Of a stretch of DNA of 64,000 bases, positions 8,673-16,025 are shown piece after piece. The stretch is taken from assembly GCA_030148485.1 (NCBI GenBank), contig JASBTJ010000033.1, positions 1 through 64,000 of the forward strand. Reading direction: 5' to 3'. The position numbers and the translations under genes were made by a program. This DNA is from Gammaproteobacteria bacterium. GTDB taxonomy: Bacteria; Pseudomonadota; Gammaproteobacteria; Chromatiales; Chromatiaceae. Below the pieces are notes generated by a model. It was not told the origin of the DNA and searched no databases. It saw only the letters and a program-made list of their open reading frames with translations. Positions within the stretch are counted from its first letter, which is position 1, and the number at the start of each line of letters is the position of its first letter.

Positions 8673-8792
8673 AAGGTCCGCGCCGAGTTGACTCAGGACC
8701 TGCAGCGCAAGCTCATTGCCGATTACATCCGCGACATCCGCGCCAAGGCGGATGTGAAGATCATCGAGCAACAGGCCGGCGCTGCCAGGTAA
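8673..8792 (+). pseudogene. Duplicated 3' fragment of the parvulin gene (copy 3)
   Basis: Encodes KVRAELTQDLQRKLIADYIR and onward to QQAGAAR-stop, nearly identical to the C-terminus of the intact gene (QQAGTAK). Most nucleotide differences are synonymous, so this copy is either recent or was homogenised by gene conversion. No start or ribosome site is evident, so I regard it as a gene fragment. Confidence 0.7.
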
Positions 8793-8960
8793 CGTAGCCG
8801 AGGGAGCGTCGCCCGGGCGTTGGAGGCGGGGCCGGATCGGGTGCGCTTGCCCTCACCCCGGCCCTCTCCCGGGGGGGGGGAGAGGGTCGGCCGTGGTGTT
8901 TGTTTCGCCCTTGTCTGCCGTACATCAGTGCCTACCGGCACCCGCAAAACCGCGCGATAT

Positions 8961-9069
8961 GCTCCCCTCTCCCCCCGGGAGAGGGGTCGGGGGTTAGGGC
9001 GCGGCCGACGTGCGTCCAGACGAAAACAGGGGTCGGGGCCACGCGATAGTGGTGACCCCGACCCCTGTT
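8961..9069. repeat. Inverted REP-like palindrome followed by a long hairpin
   Basis: At 8961-9000 a related palindrome appears in the opposite orientation (CTCCCCTCTCCCCCCGGGAG, then AGGGGTCGGGGGTTAGGG). Beyond it, 9025-9069 forms a hairpin: arms AACAGGGGTCGGGG and CCCCGACCCCTGTT are perfectly complementary over 14 bp with a short inner bulge and loop. It sits between the end of the rightward parvulin string and the end of the leftward 9082 gene, so it may stop transcripts from both sides. Hairpins of this AACAGGGGTC type also occur as dispersed repeats in related bacteria (recollection, not searched). Confidence 0.6.
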
Positions 9070-9081
9070 GCTACCGACGTC

Positions 9082-9369
9082 TTACTCGCTGTCTTTCTTC
9101 TTGCGGGTGATCTTGTTGATCGACACGACTTCGGCGGGCGGTTTCTGATCCACAAAATACGGACGCTCCTGGGCCAGCCCCGCGGCATCGGCCAGTTCGC
9201 GTTCGCGGGCGGAGATCAGTCCCAGGCACTGGCGCACGTCTTCGATGGTCTGACCGCTCAGCGGATGCTTCATGGCGCGGCTGGGCGGCGTGGTGTCCTT
9301 GATGATGCTGGCCAGGACCTTGCGCATCACCATCAGGATCTCGCGTTCTTTGCTGGAATCTTCACTCAT
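9082..9369 (-). CDS. Small conserved-looking protein of unknown function
   Basis: A 95-residue soluble protein from ATG 9369 (MSEDSSKEREILMVMRKVLA). It has a helical N-terminal half, a middle motif HPLSGQTIEDVRQCLGLISA, and RERELADAAGLAQERPYFVD, ending in a basic tail ITRKKKDSE. No enzyme motif or membrane segment is visible. I recall similar small proteins in Chromatiales next to the chromosome-condensation gene scpA and sometimes mislabelled with that name, but no scpA is present here, so no function is assigned. It is a lone leftward gene downstream of the two-component pair, with a 99-bp gap between them. Confidence 0.75.
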   Translation of the reverse strand: MSEDSSKEREILMVMRKVLASIIKDTTPPSRAMKHPLSGQTIEDVRQCLGLISARERELADAAGLAQERPYFVDQKPPAEVVSINKITRKKKDSE

Positions 9370-9468
9370 GGCACTCACCTGCTGTGTGCGACGCCCGGCG
9401 TCGCCCGGAATTGGGCCGGCAAGCATAGCGGAAAGGCAGCCATGCTTACTACGGGGTTTTGATCCGAT

Positions 9469-10098
9469 TCAGGCCGGTTCGGACGACTGACACAGCAGCG
9501 CCATACGCACCAGCTCGGCGAGCGAGCCGGCCTGCATCTTTTCCATCACCCGGGCGCGGTGGGCCTCGACGGTCTTGGCCGACACGCCCAGCTCGTGGGC
9601 AATCTCCTTGTTGGATTTGCCGTCGGTGACCATGCTCATCACCTCATGTTCACGGGGGGTGAGCTGCGCCAGCCGCGCGCTGACCTCGGCGCGCTCCAGG
9701 TGCGCGTGCCGCTGCCGTTCGTCCAGGTTGAGGGCACGCCGGATGCCCTCCAGCAGCATCTCGTCGTTGAACGGTTTCTCGATGAAGTCGATGGCGCCGG
9801 CCTTCATCGCCCGCACCGCCATGGGCACATCGCCGTGACCGGTGATGATGATCACCGGCAGGGTGATGCCCTTCTCACCCAGCACTTCCTGCAGTTCCAG
9901 ACCGCTCATACCGGGCATGCGCACGTCGAGCAGCATGCAGCCGGGGCGGCCGGACTGGTGGCCGCGCAGGAAGTCGTCCGCGCTGGCGAACACCTCCACC
10001 GGCAGGCCGACCGAGCTGATCAGCCATTTCAGCGAATTGCGCATCGCCTGGTCGTCGTCGACCACGAACACCGTGGCAGCGGCTTGGGACTGGTTCAT
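9469..10098 (-). CDS. FixJ/TtrR-type response regulator (REC-LuxR HTH)
   Basis: DNA-binding response regulator. The receiver domain covers about residues 8-122, with acidic pocket VVDDD, phospho-acceptor Asp in CMLLDVRMPG (about residue 58), ITGHGDVPMAV and the lysine of FIEKPF. The LuxR-type helix-turn-helix is at about 146-205 (LTPREHEVMSMVTDGKSNKE, then LGVSAKTVEAHRARVMEKM). This is the FixJ/NodW/TtrR architecture. Its start overlaps the upstream kinase stop by 4 nt (ATGA), showing translational coupling with that kinase as its cognate partner. Targets cannot be read from the sequence. Confidence 0.94.
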   Translation of the reverse strand: MNQSQAAATVFVVDDDQAMRNSLKWLISSVGLPVEVFASADDFLRGHQSGRPGCMLLDVRMPGMSGLELQEVLGEKGITLPVIIITGHGDVPMAVRAMKAGAIDFIEKPFNDEMLLEGIRRALNLDERQRHAHLERAEVSARLAQLTPREHEVMSMVTDGKSNKEIAHELGVSAKTVEAHRARVMEKMQAGSLAELVRMALLCQSSEPA

Positions 10099-12677
10099 GA
10101 GGCAAGACTCTGGGTGGCGCCGGCGGCGGCCGGCAGTTCAATGGTAAAGCTGGTGCCCTTGCCGGGCCAGGATTCGGCGCGGATGCGTCCGTTGTGGCCG
10201 TCGACAATGGTCTGGGCGATGGCCAGCCCCACCCCCATGCCCTTGGGCTTGGTGGTGAAAAACGGGTCGAACAGTCGTTGCATCACCTCCGGCGTGATGC
10301 CCGGACCGCTGTCGCGCACGCTGACGAATACCTGACCGGCATCGCTGACGCCGCTGGTCAGCACCAGCTTGCGGCGACTGGCCGGGGTAGCCTGCAGCGC
10401 GTCCAGGGCGTTGCGTATCAGGTTCAGGATCGCCTGCTCAATCTGCACACTGTCGACCCGCACCGCCAGGGGCTCGGGCGACAGCCGGGTATCCAGCCGC
10501 ACCTGCAGCTTGCGCATGTCGTGCCCGAGCAAGGCACAGACCTCGCGGATCAGGTCGTTGAGGTCGCTGTTTTCCCGTACCGGCTGCTGCCGCTCGACCA
10601 TACCCCGCAGGCGCTTGATGATCTCACCGGCGCGACTGGCCTGACTGGCGATCTGCTGCAGCGCATCGAGCATTTCCTGCTCGCCGCCGGCGCCGACCCG
10701 CAACCGGCGCACGCAACCATTGGCAAAGTTGACGATGGCCGACAGCGGCTGATTCAGCTCGTGGGCGATGCCGGTGGCCATCTCGCCCATGGTGCTCAGG
10801 CGTGACACATGGATGAGTTCGTTCTGGCGGCGGCGTGCCTCGGCCTCGGCGGCGCGCATGGCGGTGACGTCGCGGGCGTAGATATTGACGTACCCCAGGG
10901 TGCGGATCGGCGCCAGCAACAACGAGAAGATACCCTCGTCGGTCTGCAGTTCGATCTCGCGGGTCTCGCCGCTGTCCAGCGCCGCGAGCACCGTCTGCTT
11001 CCAGTAGAAAGGCAGCGGTTGCTGCCGACCGCAACCCCAGTAACGCAACAAGGGATCGCACGGACCGTTGGCATAGATCACCACACCCGGGCGATTGACA
11101 CGCAACATCGGCACCGGACTTTCGCTGGGGAAGGCCGCCAGGCTGGCGATCTCAGCTTCCTGCCGCTTGCGGTCGGAAATGTCGTGGATGTAGACCGTCA
11201 GCAGCCGGCTGGCGTCCAGGCGTAACGGCTTGATGGCGATCTCCACCGGGATCAAGCCACCGTCCTTGCGCACCGCGTCGAGCTCCATGCGTACCGGCCG
11301 ACGATCCTGCTCGCTCAGCCCCGCCGACTCGTCCAGCCGTTGGTTGAACAGGGCGCGCGAACCCGGTGCCAGCAACAACCGGTCGAAACGCTGCCCCAAC
11401 GCATCCTCGCGCCGGTGACCGAAGGTCTGCTCGGCGGTGGGGTTGAATTCGGTGATGCGCCCGCGGCTGTCGGTGGTCACGATGGAGTCGAGCGATGCGT
11501 CCATCAGACTCATCTGCAGCGCCTCGCGCTCGTGGATTTCCGTGGCATGCTGGGCACGCATCTCATCCCGGGCCACCAGCACCATCTGGATGAAGTCGCG
11601 GATCCATTCCTCCAGAATCAACAACTGGTTACCGTGGGTGGGCGCCGCCTGCTGGATACCCAACGCACGCCAGGCGAACTGGGACAGACGCCGCAACACC
11701 CGGTTGATCCGCGACGACAACACCACGAACAGCAGCACGAACGCCAGGATGATCACCACAGCGCCTGCCAGCCGCTGCTGTCGCTCCACCTGGATCACCC
11801 GCTGACCGGTTGCCGCCACGGCATCCAGTGGTGTGAAGCTGGCGAACAGCAGGGTCTGATCGGTCAGCTCGGCACCGGGCAGCGCCTGCACCGTGACCAG
11901 ATAGTCCGGGCGGAAGTCATCGGCGTTCAGGTCGACAGGGATGCGGGTACGGGCCGAGCTGCTCAGCACCCGCTCATCGCCGTCGAGCAACGCGAACACC
12001 GTGCCCTCGGTCTCGGTCACCGGGTCACGGGCCTGGGAGGCGGTGAGGAATCCCTGATCCACCGGGAACACCAGCACAAGGCTGCCCATCAGGTTGTAGC
12101 TTTCGTCCTCGATGGGCTCGGCGACCACCAGATGCGGTTGGACTTCAAGCAGGGTGAAGAAACGACGCGATGGCTGGCTGGGCAGCGCCAGCCGACCGTC
12201 GCCGGCCAGATTCAACGGCAAGCCCACCCCTTCTCTGGCCTGATAGGCCTCGCGGATTCGTCCCTGGGCATCCACCAGCAGCATGTGTACCGGGGTCGCA
12301 TCGGCACGCCAGATCGCCAGATCGGGCAACCAGGGAGGCCGCCCCTCGGTATATACGTGCAGCGTCAGCGGTGCATCGTTCGCGGCCCACACCAAGGGCT
12401 GCAGATAAGCCGCCATGCGTCGGTGGTTGGCCAACAGTCGGGTGGCGGCGGCGTAGGTCTCGACGAATTGGGAAAAACGGATCAACGATTCGCGCGCCTG
12501 TTGCTGCACGCGGTTGCCCAGTTCCTGGGTGAAGATCTCGCCCAGCGCACGGGTCTGGATGCGGTCCAGCCCCACCCACACCAACAAGCCGACGGACAGC
12601 CCCACCAGTGCGGCAAGCACGGGGATGGGCGTGCCGCGGATCAGTCTGCGGACGACGGACTTGTTGGCTTTCGGCAT
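10095..12677 (-). CDS. Membrane PAS-domain sensor histidine kinase (FixL-like)
   Basis: Sensor kinase partner of the adjacent regulator. TM1 is at about 18-37 (VLAALVGLSVGLLVWVGL). A periplasmic sensor region of about 260 residues follows, then TM2 (LAGAVVIILAFVLLFVVLSS). In the cytoplasm there are two PAS domains (LMDASLDSIVTTDSRGRITE; then a second around NRPGVVIYANGPC). The HisKA box is STMGEMATGIAHELNQPLSA with its phospho-His. The HATPase domain shows NLIRNALDAL, RDSGPGI and FFTTKPKGMGVGLAIAQTIV. ATG 12677 (MPKANKSV) is preferred to an upstream GTG at 12701. The periplasmic part resembles a Cache-type module, suggesting an extracellular small-molecule ligand (inference); no haem-binding His of true FixL was identified. 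Confidence 0.92.
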   Translation of the reverse strand: MPKANKSVVRRLIRGTPIPVLAALVGLSVGLLVWVGLDRIQTRALGEIFTQELGNRVQQQARESLIRFSQFVETYAAATRLLANHRRMAAYLQPLVWAANDAPLTLHVYTEGRPPWLPDLAIWRADATPVHMLLVDAQGRIREAYQAREGVGLPLNLAGDGRLALPSQPSRRFFTLLEVQPHLVVAEPIEDESYNLMGSLVLVFPVDQGFLTASQARDPVTETEGTVFALLDGDERVLSSSARTRIPVDLNADDFRPDYLVTVQALPGAELTDQTLLFASFTPLDAVAATGQRVIQVERQQRLAGAVVIILAFVLLFVVLSSRINRVLRRLSQFAWRALGIQQAAPTHGNQLLILEEWIRDFIQMVLVARDEMRAQHATEIHEREALQMSLMDASLDSIVTTDSRGRITEFNPTAEQTFGHRREDALGQRFDRLLLAPGSRALFNQRLDESAGLSEQDRRPVRMELDAVRKDGGLIPVEIAIKPLRLDASRLLTVYIHDISDRKRQEAEIASLAAFPSESPVPMLRVNRPGVVIYANGPCDPLLRYWGCGRQQPLPFYWKQTVLAALDSGETREIELQTDEGIFSLLLAPIRTLGYVNIYARDVTAMRAAEAEARRRQNELIHVSRLSTMGEMATGIAHELNQPLSAIVNFANGCVRRLRVGAGGEQEMLDALQQIASQASRAGEIIKRLRGMVERQQPVRENSDLNDLIREVCALLGHDMRKLQVRLDTRLSPEPLAVRVDSVQIEQAILNLIRNALDALQATPASRRKLVLTSGVSDAGQVFVSVRDSGPGITPEVMQRLFDPFFTTKPKGMGVGLAIAQTIVDGHNGRIRAESWPGKGTSFTIELPAAAGATQSLAS

Positions 12678-12744
12678 GGCGTGCCCTGGGGTGACCTGCA
12701 CCGATTATGGTGCCAATCGGCGCGCTCACCAACCGTCAGGCGGA

Positions 12745-13080
12745 TCAGCCGTGGCTGGCAAGGGCCTCGGTCATGCCGGCCAGCAGTTCTCGCAAGGTGG
12801 CCTGGCAGTCGGCATCCAGGTCGTCGAACATCAGGCCGAACGCGGTACCGTTCTGGTGAATGACCATGCCCTGGGCCTGCACGCAGTGGTGCGGCTCATC
12901 GGGATGGGGGGCGATGGAAACCACTACAGGCGCGTGCATGGGGATCACCACGCAGTCGCTTTGCACGCGCATGCCGCCCAGGCTGACGTCGCTGGCGCGA
13001 CCGCGGAACAACCCTACTCTTGGACAGGATATGACGACGTGCAGATCGACTGGCTTGCGCTCGGTGTAACGGTGTTCCAT
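12745..13080 (-). CDS. PilZ-domain protein
   Basis: A 111-residue single-domain PilZ protein, a class that binds cyclic di-GMP and controls motility, polysaccharide or surface functions. The arginine-rich N-terminal motif is present (EHRYTERKPVDL), as is the D-x-S-x-x-G motif (ASDVSLGGMRVQS). A GGAGG ribosome site precedes the ATG. It lies 67 bp upstream of the sensor kinase on the same strand, so co-transcription is possible. Its target is unknown; the capsule locus in the same window is an attractive but unsupported candidate. Confidence 0.9.
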   Translation of the reverse strand: MEHRYTERKPVDLHVVISCPRVGLFRGRASDVSLGGMRVQSDCVVIPMHAPVVVSIAPHPDEPHHCVQAQGMVIHQNGTAFGLMFDDLDADCQATLRELLAGMTEALASHG

Positions 13081-13235
13081 GCTCCGGCCTCCGGTATAGA
13101 TGGTTCCGTCCCCCAGCGCCCGTGCCCTGTACCGGGCTTGCGGACCCCAATTATGGCAGGCCTCGGCCGTCAGGGTATGGGGACATCCACGCCTTTGGCT
13201 TGGGAAATTCCCGAATACTTGAGGAAGCTAGCGCT

Positions 13236-13784
13236 TTGACCGTTGCACCATCCCCTTTGACCGACGCAAACCAACCCGGCCTGCTGCGACGCCTGGCGGC
13301 CATCGGCTATGACGCCGTGCTGGTGTTCGGCGTGCTGTTGTTGTTGTGGACCTTGTATTACTTCGCCTTGGCCGCGTTCGTCGGTGCCGAACACGCCGGT
13401 GAACACCCCCTGGCACAGCTGTACTGGCCCCTGGCCTTGCTTGCCATGGTCGGCTTTCACGGATGGTTCTGGACCCACGGCGGTAAAACCCTGGGCATGA
13501 AGAGCTGGCGTGTCCGGGTGGTGAGCGACCGGGACGGCGGCGACCCCGGCTGGGGCGCGGCGCTGACGCGCTACCTGTGGGCCTGGGTGTCCGCGGCGGC
13601 CTTCGGCATCGGTTTCGTCTGGCAGGCGTTCGACCGCGACCGGCTGACCTGGCACGATCGCCTATCCGGCACCCGCCTGGTGATGACCGTCAAACGCGGC
13701 AAAAAACCCGGCTCACTGCAGGCGTCTCAGGGCCAGGAAGGTCAGCCCCAGGAACAAGGCGGCAGGGACCAGACTGCTCAGTAA
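13236..13784 (+). CDS. RDD-family membrane protein
   Basis: Small integral membrane protein of the RDD family, with roles in transport or ion tolerance in a few cases but mostly unknown. The name-giving motif area is GLLRRLAAIGYDAVLVFGVL, followed by a second hydrophobic helix pair and HGGKTLGMKSWRVRVVSDRD. The RDD C-terminal signature is DRDRLTWHDRLSGTRLV. The start is taken as TTG 13236 with GAGGAAG upstream; the open frame further back is unsupported. The polar Gln-rich C-terminus (ASQGQEGQPQEQGG) overlaps the end of convergent lptG by 72 bp, which is unusually long and may mean the tail is a read-through extension. Confidence 0.85.
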   Translation: MTVAPSPLTDANQPGLLRRLAAIGYDAVLVFGVLLLLWTLYYFALAAFVGAEHAGEHPLAQLYWPLALLAMVGFHGWFWTHGGKTLGMKSWRVRVVSDRDGGDPGWGAALTRYLWAWVSAAAFGIGFVWQAFDRDRLTWHDRLSGTRLVMTVKRGKKPGSLQASQGQEGQPQEQGGRDQTAQ

Positions 13785-14777
13785 CGGACTGAGATCGTAC
13801 GCCACCGCGCCGAAGGACATGGCGCGATTGAGCAGAAAGTAACCTGTCCCGATCAGTGCCCCGAGAAACACCTGTTGTCCCCGCCCGGCGCTGCGCAGAC
13901 TGCCCAACACGAAGGGCACCGCCAGGATCATCATCACCAGGGTCGCCAACGGCGTGGACAGCTTGTTCCAGAAGGCCACCCGATACGCCGTGGCGGTCTG
14001 GCCGTTCTGCTCCATGAAGCGGATATAACGCGCCAGATCCCACAGCGGCAGCATCACCGGCTTGGAAACCACCAGACTGAGCAGCGCCGGGTCCAGCACC
14101 GCGCCCCAGTCGCGTTCCGCCACGGACCGGGTGACCACCCGGTCCGGCTCCAGATAGCGTTCCTGGACATCGAGCAGGCGCCACCGGCCGTCGCGGTACT
14201 CGCCTCGCGCGGCATGGGTTGCCTGGGCCAGTTCGCCGCCTTCATTGAAGCGATACAGGGTGACGTCCTCCACCGCCGCGCCGGGCAGGATGCGGCCGAT
14301 GTTGACGAAATTCTCGCCGTCCCGGGCCCAGAACCCATGCTGGGTCTTGAGTACGATCTGCTCATGTTGCTTGAGCGCCTTGCGCTCCACCGCCGCGCCC
14401 TCGGCAACCGGCCCGAGCAGGTCGCCCACCAGGAACACCAGCACCATCATCAGCAGACCGACCTTGACCACGGCCCGGACCAGGCCGAGCAGACTCATCC
14501 CGGCGGCACGCATGGCAATCAGCTCGCCGTGGGCCGCCAACCCACCCAAGCCGAGCAGACTGCCCAGCAGGGCCGCCGCGGGAAACCCCTCGAAGCTGAG
14601 CCGTGGCGCGGAATACAGGGCCACCAGAAAGGCGTCCCAGGCGCGATAACCGCCCTGGCCCACCTGGTCCAGTTCATCGAGAAATTGCAGCAGCACCAGC
14701 AGGCTCAACAACACCAGCAAGGTCAGCGCCGTGGCACGGGCAATCTGCCAGCCGATATAACGTTCCAGTCGATTCAT
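13713..14777 (-). CDS. lptG: LPS export ABC transporter permease LptG
   Basis: Inner-membrane permease that with LptF and LptB extracts lipopolysaccharide and passes it to the periplasmic Lpt bridge. It begins MNRLERYIGWQIARATAL with TM1 directly after, has paired N-terminal helices (SFEGFPAAALLGSLLGLGGL), a large periplasmic beta-jellyroll region (about 130-260) and three C-terminal helices (LSTPLATLVMMILAVPFVLG). The start ATG overlaps the lptF stop by 4 nt, so the two are translationally coupled. Length 354 is standard. The first in-frame GTG-type extensions upstream lie inside lptF and are rejected. Confidence 0.95.
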   Translation of the reverse strand: MNRLERYIGWQIARATALTLLVLLSLLVLLQFLDELDQVGQGGYRAWDAFLVALYSAPRLSFEGFPAAALLGSLLGLGGLAAHGELIAMRAAGMSLLGLVRAVVKVGLLMMVLVFLVGDLLGPVAEGAAVERKALKQHEQIVLKTQHGFWARDGENFVNIGRILPGAAVEDVTLYRFNEGGELAQATHAARGEYRDGRWRLLDVQERYLEPDRVVTRSVAERDWGAVLDPALLSLVVSKPVMLPLWDLARYIRFMEQNGQTATAYRVAFWNKLSTPLATLVMMILAVPFVLGSLRSAGRGQQVFLGALIGTGYFLLNRAMSFGAVAYDLSPLLSSLVPAALFLGLTFLALRRLQ

Positions 14778-15874
14778 CGGCCCGCCTCCCGGCGGCGCCA
14801 CCACCACACCCGCCAGGCGGGCGAGTCGTAGGCCATCACCAGCAGGGCGATCAAGGCCATCAGCGCCGGCACCCACCACAGACCCAGCCAGCCGGGGGTG
14901 ACGCCGGTCTCGAACCAGCGTTCGCCCAACCGTTGCAGATTCATGAACACGAAGTAGACCAATACCGCCAACAGCAAACGGCCGTAGATACCCTGGCGCG
15001 GCGCGGTGCGGGCCAACGGCACCGCCACCAGGGTGAAGGCGAGCACCGCCAACGGCAGCGACAAGCGGAACTGCAGCTCGGCGCGGAAACGCGGGTCGGA
15101 CGAGTCGAGCAATTCCTGCAGGGTGCGGGCGCTCATCGATGCCACCGACAGATTCAACGGCACACTGGGAATCAGCAAGGCATATTCGTCGAATCGAGCC
15201 GCGCGCACCTGCCCGCTACCGTCCAGGCCCTCGTAACGGTGCCCGTCGCTGAGTATCACGTAGCGTGCGCCCGTGACCGGGTCGGTGCGCTGGCGGGCGG
15301 TTGCCGCGGTAACCACGCCGGGACTGCCCTGCACCCGGTCCTGCACGAACACGTCGCGCAACTCGCCGTTCGGTCCCTTTCCGGCCGCGAACACCACCAT
15401 ATCGCCGCGCGAGAACTCGTTGAACTCGCCGACCCGCACGGCATCCAGTTCGGTGCGGTCGCGCTCGGTGACGCGCACCGTCTCGAAGCCGACCTTGGCC
15501 CACGGCACCACCACCAACATCAGCCAGGCGACCAGCAGCGCGAGGGGGACCGCGGCATAGAAAAAGCTACGGTAGATGCGCAGGGTGCTGACACCGGCGG
15601 CCTGGAGCGCGAGCATCTCGCCGTCGCGGTACAAGCGTCCCAGCACCCATAACACGGCGAAGAAGAACGCCGGCGGCACCAGCATGCCCAGGGCCTTGAG
15701 CAGCTCCAGTCCGATCAACACCAGCAACACGTCGCCGCCAATGACCCCGCTGGCGACCTGACCGAGAAACTTCACCAGGTTGGTCGCCAGCAGAACCATC
15801 AGCAATACCGCGATGATCACCAGCAAGGTCTTGACGACCTCCTTGAATAGCCAGCGGTCGATCAGCGTCAGCAC
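14774..15874 (-). CDS. lptF: LPS export ABC transporter permease LptF
   Basis: Partner of LptG in the LptB2FG exporter. Typical start (LTLIDRWLFKEVVKTLLVII) with TM1, then FLGQVASGVIGGDVLLVLIG and the coupling region VLWVLGRLYRDGEMLALQAA. The periplasmic jellyroll is central, and the last helices include RFRAELQFRLSLPLAVLAFT. Start codon GTG at 15874 with GGAG 5 nt upstream; an overlapping ATG one base off frame stops immediately. Divergent from pepA, the common gammaproteobacterial arrangement. Confidence 0.95.
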   Translation of the reverse strand: MLTLIDRWLFKEVVKTLLVIIAVLLMVLLATNLVKFLGQVASGVIGGDVLLVLIGLELLKALGMLVPPAFFFAVLWVLGRLYRDGEMLALQAAGVSTLRIYRSFFYAAVPLALLVAWLMLVVVPWAKVGFETVRVTERDRTELDAVRVGEFNEFSRGDMVVFAAGKGPNGELRDVFVQDRVQGSPGVVTAATARQRTDPVTGARYVILSDGHRYEGLDGSGQVRAARFDEYALLIPSVPLNLSVASMSARTLQELLDSSDPRFRAELQFRLSLPLAVLAFTLVAVPLARTAPRQGIYGRLLLAVLVYFVFMNLQRLGERWFETGVTPGWLGLWWVPALMALIALLVMAYDSPAWRVWWWRRREAGR

Positions 15875-16025
15875 ATGCTCTCCAGGCGTCGGGAAAAGGC
15901 AAAAATACCGCGGCGGCGCCTGTCATTGGCCGCAGCATTGGTTAAACTTGGGCGCCAAGCATACTCGATTCGCCCACGGCGCTGCAGTGCCGTGGCCCAA
16001 CGCCAATAACCCACCGGAATCCGCG
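15875..16025. promoter_or_regulatory. Divergent lptFG / pepA promoter region
   Basis: This 151-bp gap must drive lptFG leftwards and pepA-holC rightwards. For pepA a weak sigma-70-like pair is visible: TTGGTT at 15938-15943 and CATACT at 15960-15965, spaced 16 bp. The leftward promoter is not clear, although an AT-rich TATTTTTG lies just upstream of the lptF ribosome site. The calls rest on motif resemblance only. Confidence 0.35.

Larger units (their letters stand above)
8051..8887 (+). repeat. Tandem array: parvulin gene 3' end plus palindromic element, three copies
   Basis: The last 120 nt of the parvulin gene (8051-8170) recur at 8449-8568 and 8673-8792, each ending in an in-frame stop. 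After each copy comes a similar 55-nt spacer and then a GC-rich palindromic element (CCCTCACCCCGGCCCTCTCC followed by a G run and GAGAGGG) at about 8228-8262, 8625-8659 and 8849-8887. An additional copy of the palindrome is at 8403-8435. Copies two and three start exactly 224 bp apart. Copy three differs from the true gene end at about seven positions, mostly silent, and copy two is more divergent. The palindromes resemble REP-like intergenic elements common in gammaproteobacteria. Confidence 0.85.

Noticed and set aside
8051..8887. CRISPR-like array
   Set aside because: Repeat units are about 120-224 bp, are coding-derived and have no uniform short spacers; no cas genes in the window.
14831..15652. 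Long Gln/His-rich open frames on the plus strand opposite lptF/lptG
   Set aside because: Shadow frames of the real genes; low-complexity composition and no ribosome sites.
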